Below, piece after piece: positions 1-12,088 of a DNA stretch of 64,000 nt. Made by a program: the position numbers and the translations under genes. Source of the stretch: Anthopleura xanthogrammica (taxonomy: Eukaryota > Cnidaria > Anthozoa > Actiniaria > Actiniidae); assembly GCA_964019055.1 (NCBI GenBank), contig OZ025207.1, forward strand, positions 25,205,617 through 25,269,616, written 5' to 3'. The stretch's first letter is position 1, and every line of letters starts with the position of its first letter. A model generated the notes under the pieces. That model worked only from the letters and a program-made list of their open reading frames with translations. It was not told the DNA's origin and made no database searches.

Positions 1-31
1 AATGACCTGTTGATGATCCACTTTCATGCAG

Positions 32-3000
32 CCTGTAAGTTTCTTCGCATGTCGGAATATCGATAATGGCCGGTTGTACCTGGTAAGAAGGCTGGACGGG
101 ACGGGCTACGAAGAGTCCTGCAAGACTCTGAAGCAACAAGACACTATCGCCGACTCTATCCTGAAGACACTTGACGTGAAAGGTATCGTTAAGGCAGAAA
201 AACAGAAAAAGGAAAAGCAGAGGTTTAAAGAAGCCCAAGACGAGATTGTAGAGCTCCTGAAAGGACTTCAAGAGATAGTCAACTCCCTTGAAAACCAGGA
301 GAGAAAAGAAAAGAGAATCCAAGTCTGGCAACAGTTACTTGAAGACGAAGCACTGCTTGGGGAAATGCAGAGGCTTGGTACAGGCTTGCTCCAGTTAACT
401 GGCATTGTGTCACATTTGGAAGACCCATTTCCCCTGGAAGCACAAATGTACAGTTTCTCTCTTGGTCTGAGTGCGATACTCAGGGACCTGGAGGAGAGAG
501 TAAGGATGCTAAGGGAAATGGTTCCAAGGTAAATATATATATATATAAATGTGTAATAAATGTTTAAATCAAAACCTGCCATTCACCGGGGGAAAATTCC
601 ACACGATCGCTAGACCGGAATGATGTTTATCGTGCTTCATCCCTCGTATTCAAAACTGATAACGGCTACTCTAACTTGCTTGCTGTACTGGACATGTCCA
701 CTCTGGGATTGGCAGACGGCTACGCATCATGCTTCTTCTAACACTTCTCTCATGTTCTGCCAATCCTCCCGTCCTTTATAACTGCACAGAGGCACGCATG
801 GTGTTTTCATTTTTCTTCCATAACTCACTTTTCGTCGCTTATTAATCTTTTTTTTTCAGTGCCAAAAAACTGCTTGGTAAGATAGAAACTGAAAAATTCG
901 ACAAACTGCTAAATTGGAGTCGAAGACTTGGAAAGGAAATCAAGATGCGTGAAAATTTTTTCATAAAACATTTCCAAAAGGCTGCTCCTCTTGAAAACCA
1001 ACAGGTATGAAAGGGCTGAGTGTATGTTTGTACGAGAGAGGAGTTAGATTGGTATTAAATTTGGTTAAACTTTGACCGATAAAAGCGACAACAGACCTCT
1101 TTACCTTGTGCGTAATGTTTTCCCATTTCCCATTTTCTTTAGAATAAGATTCTTTGTTTCAGTTGTATATCAACTTGTCTTTTCATGCGCAACCGTTAAA
1201 CAAAGAAATGATACTCTAGGGAATGACACGTAGTCTGAAATGGGGAAATGAAGAAGTTGTTTCAGGGTATCGCGGGATGTACACGGGAGGCTGCTTTTCA
1301 GATGCACGCTAGCTTGCCATCCAATAACGACAATGATTCCTTTTTAGCGTCCCCGTCATGGCCAACAATGCTCGGCTTCTGATCCAACACCAAGAACCAG
1401 CAGATATCCAGTAGATATTACTGAAATTAGGGTAAGTGACAGTTCTCTAAACATGTCAAATGTGTCCCCTTACTCACTATTTGTATTTGCATCAGTTGCT
1501 AGTTTAATATCCTCAGGGGAGGAGGTTAATTAGGAAGGCTCTCATCCCTCGCCCCTCAGCCCTTGGGGGTTTCATGATCATATATGCCTCGACTCTAATA
1601 AGAATAATCCGAGGAGTGACCATGCAAGAAAAAAATAAATCGAAAGACGATCTTTGCTATCACCAAAAAAATGGGCAACTTTTGCTTAAATTTTCTCTAA
1701 GAGATCTTACTGTTACTGGTCTTGTCGCGACTGAAATCGCATGAAATAAACCCAACTTTCGTTCCAGTAGCTCAGTTGGTTAGAGCATCGGCTTAGCAAC
1801 ATGAATCTCACGATTTCGAATCCCGCCTATAGCTGTGATTTTTTCCAAGAAAATATTGAACGAACATAATCACGTATCTACAAATTAGAGTGATATTATT
1901 TGGCCCTTGAAACAAAAATTTACTAACAGTCAAAGTAAAACAAAAGAAAACAACGGAATACACCACTTGACCATGTTCAGACTGGATGGCAAAAAACTTC
2001 CTTTATTTCAAAAACTTTTGCGGGATGACTAATTTCACATCTAAGACCTTTTACAAAATAGTTTTTTTCTCTCTACTTTCGATTTCAAGATACAAAGCAT
2101 CTTATAGTTTGTTTTCCATCCAGCAGAGCCTTCCCCAAGGGACCTTGGAATGTAATGATTCGTTATCAAAGTGATATATCAGCACGTGACTGTTTGATGC
2201 AAATGGCCCATTAGTGTCTACTACTATGCATTATGCTTGCTGTTATTTCATGGGCCAACATTAATACGCCAAATAGACCCCTTTCACGTGACGTCAGAGC
2301 AACTCAATTTGGAGGACGAAACAAAATAATTTCAGTCTCCCGAGAATTGGAACCTATTGTTTTGTCCTCCTAATTGAGCTACATTCTGACGTGCTGCAAG
2401 GGGTCTAGACAAGGGATCATTTCGTTCATCTGGCCTAGTCTTTGATGTCTTCATCTTTTATCCATTAGAGAGCAGGCACACAACCAGTATCTCAAGACGA
2501 GTTTAGAACACTGGCAGAACAAGTTGCTCCAGCACCTGACCCTATGGAGGTAATATTCTACTAGAACGATGTATTTGTTGCAGTAATCACCTGATAAAAG
2601 TCTTGGAATCCTATTACTATTTTTAAATCGGAAGTTTGATAGGTGCTATAATAATATTTAAGCATGAAGTCCTTAGTCCTTAACGTAAGTTATGGTCATG
2701 TACGGGCTTTTCGATGCGAAGCCGAGCTGGCTGGTTCTACCAATTAAGGCGTGTAAAAGCTTGTTTGGCAGCAAAAAGCCCGTGCATGGAAGTATGTGAA
2801 TACATTAAAGGTGCTCAACGCTACATGAACGTGAGGCTAAGGACTTCATGCTTAAATATCAAGAAAGGCCTATTCTTTACAACTTGGGCAATAGCTCTTA
2901 AACAATACATGAAAATAGTTTAAAGGAAAGGTGGATAAATAGTAAAACTACCCAATAGGAAAAGCGCGAACGGGACTCTAAGTCCCATGCTAGGCACTTC

Positions 3001-3316
3001 CCTTGAGGACAGACATATGAATAAATGCAATGCCTATAGCCCACCTTGATATTCTGGTTGTGTGAAAAAAAGCAATTCAAGACGTGGCTTTGGAGAAATA
3101 ATGGAGTAATCCTAATATATTCTTTTGTTTCCCCGGGGCCTCGCCTTGAGTTGCTTTGTGCGTGATCACTCAACTAGGAAACCGAAAGTGGGTTATTCCG
3201 CGTAAATGAACCATTTGACGAAGAAAAGAAAAAATATTTTCTGATAATGAATGGCAAAAGGTGTAATTAGAATTTATTTCTTTTTTTTAAAGCAGGATGA
3301 GGGCTCTTTTTGTTAA
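32..3316 (+). CDS. 3' part of a coiled-coil protein gene (five exons seen)
   Basis: Function not recognised. The exons I read are 32-528, 860-1004, 1348-1431, 2469-2549 and 3296-3316 (TAA at 3314-3316). Each internal boundary has a consensus AG acceptor and GT donor, and the phases (2, 0, 0, 0) join into one open frame. The first exon begins after a CAG at 29-31, so the gene starts outside the window. It encodes about 165 residues, with a Lys/Glu/Gln-rich coiled coil from roughly residue 50 to 165. The later exons are short, polar and Pro/Ser/Thr-rich and end in DEGSFC. Its first exon (FFACRNIDNGRLYLVRRL) loosely resembles exon 4 of the death-domain gene at 25450-34936, which also precedes a coiled coil, so the two may be distant paralogues; that is inference. 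The last exon is the least certain: another frame there (3297-3477) stays open for about 60 codons. Confidence 0.6.
1113..1250. repeat. MITE-like inverted repeat, family 1
   Basis: The ends pair as an imperfect inverted repeat (TTTTCCCATTTC on the left, GAAATGGGGAAA on the right). The element lies in the intron between the second and third exons of the coiled-coil gene. A second copy, with the interior in opposite orientation, is at 25904-26042, close to the 3' end of the death-domain gene. Confidence 0.6.
1765..1838 (+). repeat. tRNA-derived sequence (SINE head or tRNA pseudogene)
   Basis: The stretch has an A-box-like TAGCTCAGTTGGTTAGAGCA and a B-box-like ATTTCGAATCCCG at tRNA spacing. The acceptor and anticodon stems do not pair properly, so I read it as a tRNA-derived relic and not a working tRNA gene. 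It lies in the intron between 1431 and 2469. Confidence 0.5.
2275..2406. repeat. MITE-like inverted repeat, family 2 (AGACCCCTTTCACGTGA ends)
   Basis: The left end AGACCCCTTTCACGTGACGT pairs with the right end ACGTGCTGCAAGGGGTCT, and the pairing continues inward through AACTCAATTTGGAGGAC. TA flanks both sides. A second copy with the same ends is at 23468-23600, which shows a mobile family. It lies within an intron of the coiled-coil gene. Confidence 0.8.
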
Positions 3317-3706
3317 AAACGATGTGGTCAAGATTTGCCCTTCATCAAAGTTGCTCTCATTACTTAAAGCGTTGCCCCTGGCAACCCATCAGTATGGACG
3401 ATGTGATCTAGATAAACAAGGAACAGCACCTGGAAACAAGGATCCTCGGTTGGAAGGAAAGTTAGTTCTACACAAGTTTAGATCATTTCACTGTTTGCGA
3501 CGGCCATTTTGAATTGAGGCAAACCCGGCAAAATATATAGAAATCTGGATCATCTTGACTTCCCGTAACTCCGCTCAATTTTGTCGGATTTTCAAAATTT
3601 AAAGATATGGGAGTCATTTATGTTTATTAGTTGTTGCTTGTAATTCAAAACAATGGCTACTATACGAATACGAATACTATACGGCTAATATAGATATATA
3701 TATATA

Positions 3707-4090
3707 TATAGATTATAGATTGTAGATAGATCAAAGACAAGACATAACTTGCTGTTACTCGGAGTTTCACGCTTACGCGATTTTCAGACAGTCTTTAATA
3801 AAGAATGATCCATACTGTAGTCTATATATACCTGAGGCGCTATAATCTATAATTGGAGTATTGTTATGTATTAAGCCGGATAACATAAATTATCGCACCT
3901 TGATAGAACAATAACACTATTGTAAATACATAACAATACTCCAATTATAGATTATAGCGCCTCAGGTATATATAGACTACAGTATGGATCATTCTTTATT
4001 AAAGACTGTCTGAAAATCGCGTAAGCGTGAAACTCCGAGTAACAGCAAGTTATGTCTTGTCTTTGATCTATCTACAATCTATAATCTATA
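3707..4090. repeat. Fold-back element with 166-bp arms
   Basis: Arms 3707-3872 and 3925-4090 are reverse complements over their whole length with no indel (paired coordinates sum to 7797 throughout) and no mismatch that I found. The loop is 52 bp. No coding potential. The lack of divergence between the arms suggests a recent insertion or ongoing gene conversion. Short AT microsatellites border it. Confidence 0.9.
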
Positions 4091-4791
4091 ACGCTCTACA
4101 TGTCAATGTATTGAGCACTTTACCGTCAAAATAGACACATCCAGATATATATATATATATATATGTAGAGTTATAGGTAAAACAATGATGCATTCCAAAC
4201 TCAATTTATCTGCAGTTAAGTTTTGTATATTAGATGATGACTCCCATGACGTCATAGTCATTAGCATATGGCATGGAAAAACCTTCATAACCAGTTCAAG
4301 ACGTATCACTCAAACTATATATTTTTTTCTGGCCAGTCAACAGCTCACCTCATGTAGAATCCATACTGAAAATACTGTCAGATGTGTCATAGGTACTTTA
4401 AAAGAAATTTTATAAATTTTTTAAATTTCTATTGATTCCCAGGATCTTGGTACAGCTCAAAATATTTTTTGAATTTATATATAAATTTTTAAACTAGTTT
4501 TATACTGTAATAGTTTCATTGTTTCCCCGGAGCCTCGCCTTGAATTGCTTTGTGCATGATTTGTTGTAAAGTAAAAAAAAAAAGCAAGGTATCCCAAAAA
4601 CGTTTTGGAAATTTTGGAAATTGAAAGATAAGGGTCGGTTTAATATTTAACATTTACGAACAACGATAAATTTTCGCGCGTTGTCATTGGTTCAATTTGA
4701 TACATTTGTACAGGATGGATATCTGTGTTTCTCCGAGCCGGGCTCGTCAAAGATGAATATGTTTATTTTATTCAGAGAGTTTAATATGTGA

Positions 4792-4915
4792 CGCCTGGTT
4801 TAGACGTCGAAGTTCACATGTACCGAATCTATAAATGAAATTAACTTAAACAATACGTTTTGCTCATTTGCATTAGACTCGGCACATGTGAAATTCAACG
4901 TCTAAACCGGGCCTA
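4792..4915. repeat. MITE family 3 (GGCCCGGTTTAGA ends)
   Basis: The ends GCCTGGTTTAGACGTCGAA and TTCAACGTCTAAACCGGGC form a terminal inverted repeat, with CATTTGCATTAGA inside. The same family recurs at 9886-9999, 12640-12753, 15391-15504 and 19999-20116, and a decayed end is visible near 40560. Confidence 0.8.
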
Positions 4916-6083
4916 AGGAAACTATATTGGGTAGATTGAAAAGGGAAAGAGGGAAAATAGATGAATAAGGGGCTGGGAAAACAAGGTACGAATTTGAGAA
5001 AAACGGTTCGCCTTTAATGAATTTAGAATTGTAAATAAACACTAATTAGATATTAAATAAAAAATATTTAGCACGAATCTGTATTATAAAAAATCTTTAT
5101 ATCGAAGTTTATTTTTGTGAACTGTGTACATGTAATGTATGCATAATCTTACGTGAAATGCATCTGAAAATGTTGTTATAAACATTTGTGTCATATTTTT
5201 AAATTTGGCTTCGTTTGATTGAGTTCAGTGATCGATTCTTTACGACCTCCCCTCTTTAGAGAGTAACTTCCTCGGGGTGGATGGGTGGGGCGGGGGACGA
5301 TAAACATGCTCATATGGAATTTGCGTCTACATTTACGTGATGCGGAAGTTTATATTTATGTACTCCCAGATCAACCCACATATCCATGGGGCATGGGTGG
5401 AATGGAGAAGCAAAATATTCGCCTTTCATTGCTGTACTGGGCGGGTTCCTGGTTCGACCCCTACGGATACCAAGTCAATCAGAATTTGTTTGTTACTGGG
5501 CTACCTGTGGTAGACCAGTCATAAATTACCTTCGGTTTTTTTTTCTGATTCCGTACAGACAAACTGGACAAATTGCGCAAAAGTACCCTTATAAGGCATT
5601 GCGGCCATTGAACACCATGACAACCCTATCGTAAACCAATCATAGGGACCATGGCAGAGTTGCTTGCTCCTAAGTGGTCAGCCTTTGATTGACAGCACAC
5701 GTGTTAACGAACACCTCTCTGGGGACAAATTAATCCCCACATATATTTAAACATCTAGAAGCTTCTGCCGTTTGTAGAACCGCTTGTGACAAAAATTGTT
5801 TTTCTATCGTAGACACTGCGGTCTCAAAATACCAGTTGAAACTGAAGGAGGCGTTGCACATTAAGTGGGTCAGCCCCTTTCTAAATCAACAATTATACTA
5901 CTCTAACATCACGCTTGAAGTTTTGTTTATTTCCCACTGGAATAATTTTTCAATTGTCAATTATGTTAATTCCTTATAACTTATTTATTTATTTTTAAGA
6001 ATGTTATTGTAAGTGCATTGAGATTGTTATGTAATGAGCTCAGAATTAAATTATTATTATTATTATCATTATTATTATTATTA

Positions 6084-6124
<41 letters not shown>

Positions 6125-6924
6125 ATATACAGTTCACATCTTCAATAAAACTCACTGTCGATGGCGAGCGATGTCGCCGAAACATGTTTAAACTAAAGGT
6201 TGTCGTTTTGTTTCTTAAAATTATACTTCAATTGCTGCTACAACGATCATTGACAGCTGTATATTCTAGACCACGAGTTTTTTTACAAAAAAAAAAAAAA
6301 TCTCGTTGAGTAGATCCTTTGTTCGGTTACGGCATTCAAGACGACTGTCGTGTCTTTCAGGCTGAATATCGAGCTAAGGAATGATTTCAAAGGAAACACT
6401 TGACGGAATATTGGCGATGGAAGTTAACTGATTCTGCTCAAGTCGCCAAAAATCGTACGAATACAAGATATAAAAGTTTTAAAACATTACTTTCAGATCT
6501 CGTGATTTACGAGCGAAGACCAAAGGCAAATAAAACTGCAGATGAGGTCACATATTGGTGATTTAATTTAGCAAATTGAACACATTGAAGTCATTACAAA
6601 TCAAGTTTATCTAGGCATGCTTCTGTGATTTTGGCTTGCACTGCAAATAAACAATACTAAGGAACACTCGAAGAATAAACATGGTTTTCTGAAGCCTTTT
6701 ATTTAAAAGAATTTTCAAGGATAAATTGACATATCATATGCGAGCTACGTCGTTTTGAAATATCCTCCTTGTTTATATATGCGACATTTACTTCATGAAA
6801 TTCGCTACAAAAATTCCTAACAACCAAGAAATTTAGCGAGGGACTACTTAATAACAGGTGTGGATGAAGAATTTGGAATAACGGGGCTTTCTTACCATCT
6901 ATAATGAGCAGTTTTCTCCCTGGG
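4916..6924. other. Intergenic, no gene recognised; TTA microsatellite
   Basis: No spliced or unspliced coding model could be supported. A TTA trinucleotide run occupies 6051-6124. Near 5440 there is an isolated B-box-like GGTTCGACCCC without a convincing A box. At 6155-6186 a short hairpin (GGCGA/TCGCC) is followed by GAAACATGT, a motif also present at 39266-39294 on the minus strand. Confidence 0.5.
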
Positions 6925-7440
6925 GAGGGAGGGGGGTACTCCCTATAATGGACTACACGGGCGGGATGCTCCGCCCGAAAGGGGTACTTTTTTCAGGCCG
7001 CACGTATAGCAAAGGGATGGAAATTTGTGATTTTTGGTATAAAAAAGGGGTAGATTTTCTTCAAAGGTATATGAAACGGGTACCTTTTCAGGCAAAAAGG
7101 TATATAAAAGGGGGTACCTATTTTGCTGAAATTTGGTATAGAAAAGGGTAAGGGGTCGAGAGTCCGGGCGGAGCATTCCCGTATGAAATGACCCGAAGTA
7201 CAGCTCAGATCTGTCACAGCTTGGTCAAAAAATAATTATCTAATTGACAATGTTTTTTGTTTCAGAGACACCACGGTGGTCTCCCAAGGGGGGGGGGGGG
7301 GTACTCCCTATGACGGACTATACGGGGATGCTCCGCCCGAGAGGGGAACCTTTTTTAGGCCGCAGGTTTAGAAAGGGGGTGGGAATTTGTGAGTTTTGCT
7401 ATAAAAAGGGTCGCATTTCTTCAAAGGTATATGAAAGTAC
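6925..7440. repeat. Two adjacent copies of a G-rich dispersed repeat
   Basis: 6925-7190 and 7294-7440 share GGGGTACTCCCTAT, GGATGCTCCGCCCGA, AGGCCGCA and CTTCAAAGGTATATGAAA in the same order and orientation. Both open with a G homopolymer. Open frames across them are by-products of the repeat and I do not call genes. Confidence 0.6.
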
Positions 7441-7926
7441 AAGAGCGCGAGAACTGGATAATGTCAGAAATATCAAGGTGGATCTCGCCGTTAATGCAGC
7501 GGCAGAAGAAGAGAAGGTCGAGGCACTCAAGGAAGTAGGAAAGTGGTAAAAGGTCGAGATGTAGAAGACGGTTTTTATAGTCTAGTTCGAGCCCTCGCAA
7601 GATATAACGCGTGGCTAAACTGAAGGCCTAAAACGATCATTTTCTTGGGTGCATTCAACAGAGTAGTGGACCTTTACATCTGGGAAGAAAAACAAAGATA
7701 TGCTTGACATCATTCATTCAAAAGAATATCTTATTCTAGTTCAAACACAAGACGCTTTTTCTAAATATTTATTTAATATACCCCTCTGGCGATCTAAATC
7801 GCAGCAGTTGAAGCGTGATGGGGTATACGCAGCAAATAGTAACAAGGGATACAGGATTTAGTACAAGGAATGATAATACAATAGCGCTCAATACTTTTTC
7901 ATAGTATATTTGTACCGTATACATGC

Positions 7927-8119
7927 ATGGTTTCCGGTCCAAATAGGCAATGTGCACCAAAGCTCACAAAGCACTCTAGGAAAGTGAGTTCTTTAAAAAT
8001 GAAACAGGGAAATCAAAGGAACTATCAGAAAAAATTACTCTGTTATTTTCGTCTGCTGAAATCCTTTTATTTTCATAGAAAATGTCGAAGGAAAAATTGT
8101 CAGAGGAGCCAAAAAAAGC
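7927..8119 (+). other. Possible two-exon 5' gene fragment (uncertain)
   Basis: ATG at 7927 opens 19 codons ending at a GTGAGT donor (about 7983). A TTTCATAG acceptor near 8078 then opens a phase-compatible exon that ends at a GTAAGA donor near 8119. The predicted peptide is short and very basic (MVSGPNRQCAPKLTKHSRK then KMSKEKLSEEPKK). No downstream exon was found and the peptide is not recognised. It may be chance. A separate open stretch at about 7435-7546 (ELDNVRNIKVDLAVNAAAEEE) could be another isolated exon. Confidence 0.2.
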
Positions 8120-8953
8120 GTAAGAACTCATTTTTCCACCATGCTTTGTGCTATAATTTCGAGCTCATGCACATTGGCTATTAGCACCTTATCCTTTATA
8201 TTCATCAGTTAATACCTTGATATTCTGGTCTTTGGTTTTGCCCTCCATATTTGTCATGGATTACAGACAGGAATGCAAATAAAAATAGGACTTAAGTTAT
8301 GACTTTTTACTTTACTTTACACATAAGTAAATAATATTAAACTACAAAAATTGAAGTCTTAAAAGTGGCACAAAGTATACAGTAAATATCAAAAACTTAT
8401 CAACAATCTTTCAGTGACAAAAAAAAAACACATGAAAGCACAGATCAAGAAATAATCTTACTTGGATAAAACTAAGGAGAATTTCCAGTAAATTCTTTGT
8501 TGCCGTCGGCTTCCATTTATACCAGCCACGTAGCTGAAGGAACTACCGACGTTAAATATAGTTTATTTACCTTTTTTTCTGTTCAATATTTATTAAATTT
8601 GTGTCTTCATATCACTTCTTAGTGTCCTTAGAGTGCTCAGTGTGTCCGTAAAAAAAGCAAAGATCTAAAAATCATCGCCTCCTTTATCGTCAAAGACAAT
8701 AATTTACCCTGCAACAAAAATCTAAAATTGCGTTGCAGCGTGTATCGGCAACCCAAATCGAACAAATTTATCTTTGTAGAGCAACTTCAAGCGATTCTAG
8801 ATTTCAACTTTTTACTATAGATTGGTGTACTATTTAACTAATAGAAAACGTTTGCCGTATTTACATAGCCTGATATAAACACGAGGAACGTTTGGGAGAA
8901 GTCGAGAGCTTTTGTTTACACGGAGCTCAAGACTTCTCCCAAACTTTCCCGAT
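8120..8953. other. Intergenic, ending in a palindrome
   Basis: No gene seen. At 8887-8953 an inverted repeat (GTTTGGGAGAAGTC / GACTTCTCCCAAAC) ends exactly where the tandem array begins, so it probably marks the break point that truncated the first array copy. Confidence 0.5.
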
Positions 8954-9334
8954 ATAAGCTTGTGTTTACAAGTCCCGAAGCTTATTCGGCAGTCATCGTG
9001 CTACAGTATTCGCACTTAAAACACAAGATAGAGGCAGGCATTTATTGATGAAGGCATGGTGTTGTCAAGTGGTAATTTTAACAGTGCCTTTTAATCTCTT
9101 TTAGTCTCTGGTAATATTTGTGAAATGATAAATTCTCAAGCGTATGTTTATAAATTATTTCAAAATGTATCAGTTCTTTCACGTAGGGGCCATTTGCACT
9201 TCGAAGTTGGACATTACAGTAAATGTATGAACACAACAAGACCAACCTACACTTGGAACCGTTGTTCCGTGGTCACTCAAGCGAATTCATGTTCAGGAAA
9301 CACGAGGAAAGGTCTATTGATAAATAAGTACTAA
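8954..9334 (+). pseudogene. Array copy 1 of the small helicase-like ORF, 5' truncated
   Basis: This is the first copy of the element described at 11668-12088. The exon-1 segment starts abruptly at TATAAGCTTGTG after a palindrome, so the ATG and the first residues are missing. The A-run that is frameshifted in copies 3 and 4 reads in frame here (LKHKIEA). The second segment (9105-9334) matches the others with a few substitutions. There is no E2F-site array upstream. I regard it as a fragment. Confidence 0.4.
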
Positions 9335-9885
9335 GGAAGAAGAAGGAGGTATTTATGGAAAGTTAGAAAAAACCTTGTTTACTCATAAAGCGACGAAAGA
9401 TAACTAAAAAGGTTTCCGTAGGGTAGATTATAATATAATATTATCACAAACATTTTTATATGATTTGATTGCATGAAGATATTTTACGAAAATTAGGACA
9501 ACTTACTTACGGACAGACTTACAACACGCTAGTTAGCTATGTCGCAAACGGGGAATCCCCTAGTAGATAAGTATAGAACGAGGTCACTCATGTGTGCTTA
9601 AACTATAGGCTTTGTCTTGTTTACGCGTCATAAAGCTAAATTAATATATAAAAGCTAATATATAATATTAACTGTTTCTAATATATAATCAATGATAAAA
9701 TACTATTACATATATATGGCATAATATATATACTATTAGAGCATGTTAATCTTGCCGGACTAGATTCTACAGTTAATATCATAAGCAAGTGAGTCGATGG
9801 TTCGTCGCAGCTAGATTTCGTGGATAATAGTGTTCGCGCGTGGTGCTCGTCTTTTAAAGAGATCATTATTTTATTCTGGAGTTTC

Positions 9886-9999
9886 TAAGGCCCGGTTTAG
9901 ATGTCGAAGTTCACATGTGCCGATTGTAATGCAAATGAGCAAAACCTATGGTTTGAGTTTATTTGCATTAGATTCAGTACATGTGAAAACCGGGCCTTA
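9886..9999. repeat. MITE family 3, array copy 1
   Basis: The ends TAAGGCCCGGTTTAGATGTC and AAAACCGGGCCTTA pair. Identical or near-identical copies sit at the same place in the next units (12640-12753, 15391-15504) and a diverged one at 19999-20116, so this insertion preceded the array duplications. Confidence 0.8.
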
Positions 10000-10357
10000 A
10001 CTATTATTATTTCCAGAGCACAAAAGAATTCACGCCTTTTTTTGTTCCAGCAGCACGAGGTTTCAAAAATAGTTTTCCAAAGACGTAATCATGAACGAAA
10101 ATCGGACTCTCAATATGTAATAGTATTGTTTATGATAATAAAATTTGTATAAATGTGGCATTGCTCGTTTCAAACGCTGAGTCATGTGTAGCGGCAGCTT
10201 CATTTGAAACAACAAGATGATTTCAAAAGCATAGCATCCTAACTACATCCCCAAAGTAGTTCGATAAAGAAAGTTTGAAAGTTTAAATTGAATATATATT
10301 TATATAATAGGCTTAATTCCGAGAGGGCGGGCTGTGTGGGAAGGGCACTAGTTAACT

Positions 10358-10659
10358 TATTAGAGTTGTTCCGCACAAAAACGTTAGAGATGCAAATCTA
10401 CAACTTGAGACCTTAGACATGTAAATTAATGCCGATAGTGTAAAATATACGCATGCAGTTTTCTTAGCACCTTCATTGCACAACTTTTCTTGTTTAGACT
10501 TATTGCGTTGGAGACAATGTCAACAAGAAATTGTGCAATGAAGGTGTTAAGAATTTAAAGCTGCACGCGTATTTTACACTATCGGCATTAATTTACATGT
10601 CTAAGGTCTTAAGTTGTACATTTGCATATCTAATGTTCCTGTGCGGAACAACTCTATTA
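10358..10659. repeat. Fold-back MITE, array copy 1
   Basis: Arms of about 125 bp pair (ATTAGAGTTGTTCCGCAC at the left end, GTGCGGAACAACTCTAT at the right) around a loop of about 50 bp. Equivalent copies are at about 13112-13413 and 15863-16164. In the fourth unit the same position holds an unrelated element (17411-18070). Confidence 0.8.
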
Positions 10660-11236
10660 TCAACTTTGAAATGGCGTATTTGTCAATACATCTATTGCAA
10701 CACCTTCTCACCTCAGTTCTTTAGAAATTATTTCAAGGGATGACAATAAAATACTGGAAAATGTTTCTTGCAACTCTTTGGTTTTAGACTTTAAATTATC
10801 TATCTCCTGTTTCCAGCGAATTAATAAATAAGTTCACTGATTTCTACTCTATAAATCGGCTATTGATCAGTGCCGAGTACTTCTTGTTTTATTACTGCAA
10901 TGTCATCGTGTCATAGTGCGAAAACTGTGCACTGAGAGTTTATCTTCTTTTAAAAGAAAGGTAAAAGCGTTTCTTTTTTGATTCTTGAAAGATCGTGCAT
11001 ATATCTTAATCAATTTCATTTACTTACAGGAAAATGCCGAGTATCTATTAGAGTCAGGGAGCCATCGAAGACAATCATGAAATCGGCCTTGCTTATTGAG
11101 GCTGGTTTCTGGTCCGACGATCAACGTGTTGAGAAAAAAAATCACAAGATAAATTACGTACTTCATTTTGCAGCCGCAAAACACGAGGTTTCTATCTTCA
11201 CGGAAAAAATAATCCCTGTCTGTTTGCAGTGCAGTA

Positions 11237-11496
11237 TTTGGCGGGAAAGTCTAGGTACGTAGTCTCAGCCAGCTGCTGTATTTGGCGGGAAAGTCTGTAT
11301 GACCAATCACGAATCGAGAATGGCTCGTCATCGAGGTTGTTTCAGCCAGCTGCTGTATTTGGCGGGAAAGTCTGTATGACCAATCACGAATCGAGAATGG
11401 CTCGTCATCGAGGTTGTTTCAGCCAGCTGCTGTATTTGGCGGGAAAGTATTCATGGACAATCACGAATCGAGAATGGCTCGTCGTCAAGGTAGCCG
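11237..11496 (+). promoter_or_regulatory. E2F-type site array in a 77-bp minisatellite, unit 1
   Basis: TTTGGCGGGAAA occurs four times, at 11237, 11281, 11358 and 11435. Read on the other strand it is TTTCCCGCCAAA, which matches the known E2F/DP consensus TTTSSCGC. Three 77-bp units (11266-11496) carry one site each plus CCAATCACGAATCGAGAATGG, a CCAAT-box-like element. The array ends about 170 bp before the ATG at 11668. Clustered E2F and CCAAT sites are typical of cell-cycle promoters; that these drive transcription is inference. Confidence 0.5.
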
Positions 11497-11667
11497 TCTC
11501 AGCCAGCTTCTATCTTCACGGGAAAAAAAACTACTTGAAGGGAAAATGGCGATATCAGTACAGTTTGCCTTATGATGACTATAATTGCTCCTCTAGTTTG
11601 CCTTATGAAAGATCAGGTCTAGATTCTTAGCGAGAAGGGGATAAGAGCAGTTATGGTTGGCCCTACA

Positions 11668-12088
11668 ATGACAGACGAAGAGGATAACGAAGCCAGAGAC
11701 GGGAAATATAAGCTTGTGTTTACAAGTCCCGAAGCTTATTCGGCAGTCATCGTGCTACAGTATTCGCACTTAAAAAACAAGATAGAGGCAGGTATTCATC
11801 GATGAAGGCATGGTGTTGTCAAGTGGTAATTTTAAAAGTGCCTTTTAATCTCTTTTAGTCTCTGGTAATATTTGTGAAATGATAAATTCTCAAGCGTATG
11901 TTTATAAATTATTTCAAAATGTATCAGTTCTTTCACGTAGGGGCCATTTGCACTTCGAAGTTAGACATTACAGTAAATGTATGAACACAACAAGACCAAC
12001 CTACACTTGGAACCGTTGTTTCGTGGTCACTCAAGCGAGTTCATGTTCAGGAAACACGAGGAAAGGTCTATTGATAAATAAGTACTAA
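11668..12088 (+). CDS. Small two-exon ORF with a helicase-like N-terminus (best copy)
   Basis: Exon 1 runs 11668-11791 (ATG to a GTATTC donor). A CTCTTTTAG acceptor opens exon 2 at 11859-12088, and the phases join to give 117 codons. Residues 11-22 (DGKYKLVFTSPE) resemble the stretch around motif Ib of RecQ-type SF2 helicases (yTSPE), so exon 1 may be a captured helicase fragment. The remaining helicase motifs are absent, so helicase activity is not expected. The exon-2 peptide is not recognised and could be non-coding; a GTATGT inside it is an alternative donor. Only this array copy keeps the whole frame from ATG to splice site. It follows an E2F-site array. Coding status is uncertain. Confidence 0.3.

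Noticed and set aside
1765..1838. Functional tRNA gene
   Set aside because: A and B boxes are present, but the acceptor and anticodon stems do not pair and there is no consistent anticodon loop.
6943..7217. Overlapping 67-77 codon frames on both strands
   Set aside because: They lie in a G-rich dispersed repeat with mirrored open frames and no splice logic.
10978..11262. 94-codon frame conserved in every array unit (MILERSCIY...)
   Set aside because: It begins upstream of a clear splice acceptor (TTTACTTACAG), runs into the minisatellite, and its conservation is explained by recent duplication. A shorter alternative frame after the acceptor (ENAEHLLESGSHRRQS) is equally plausible; neither is supported.
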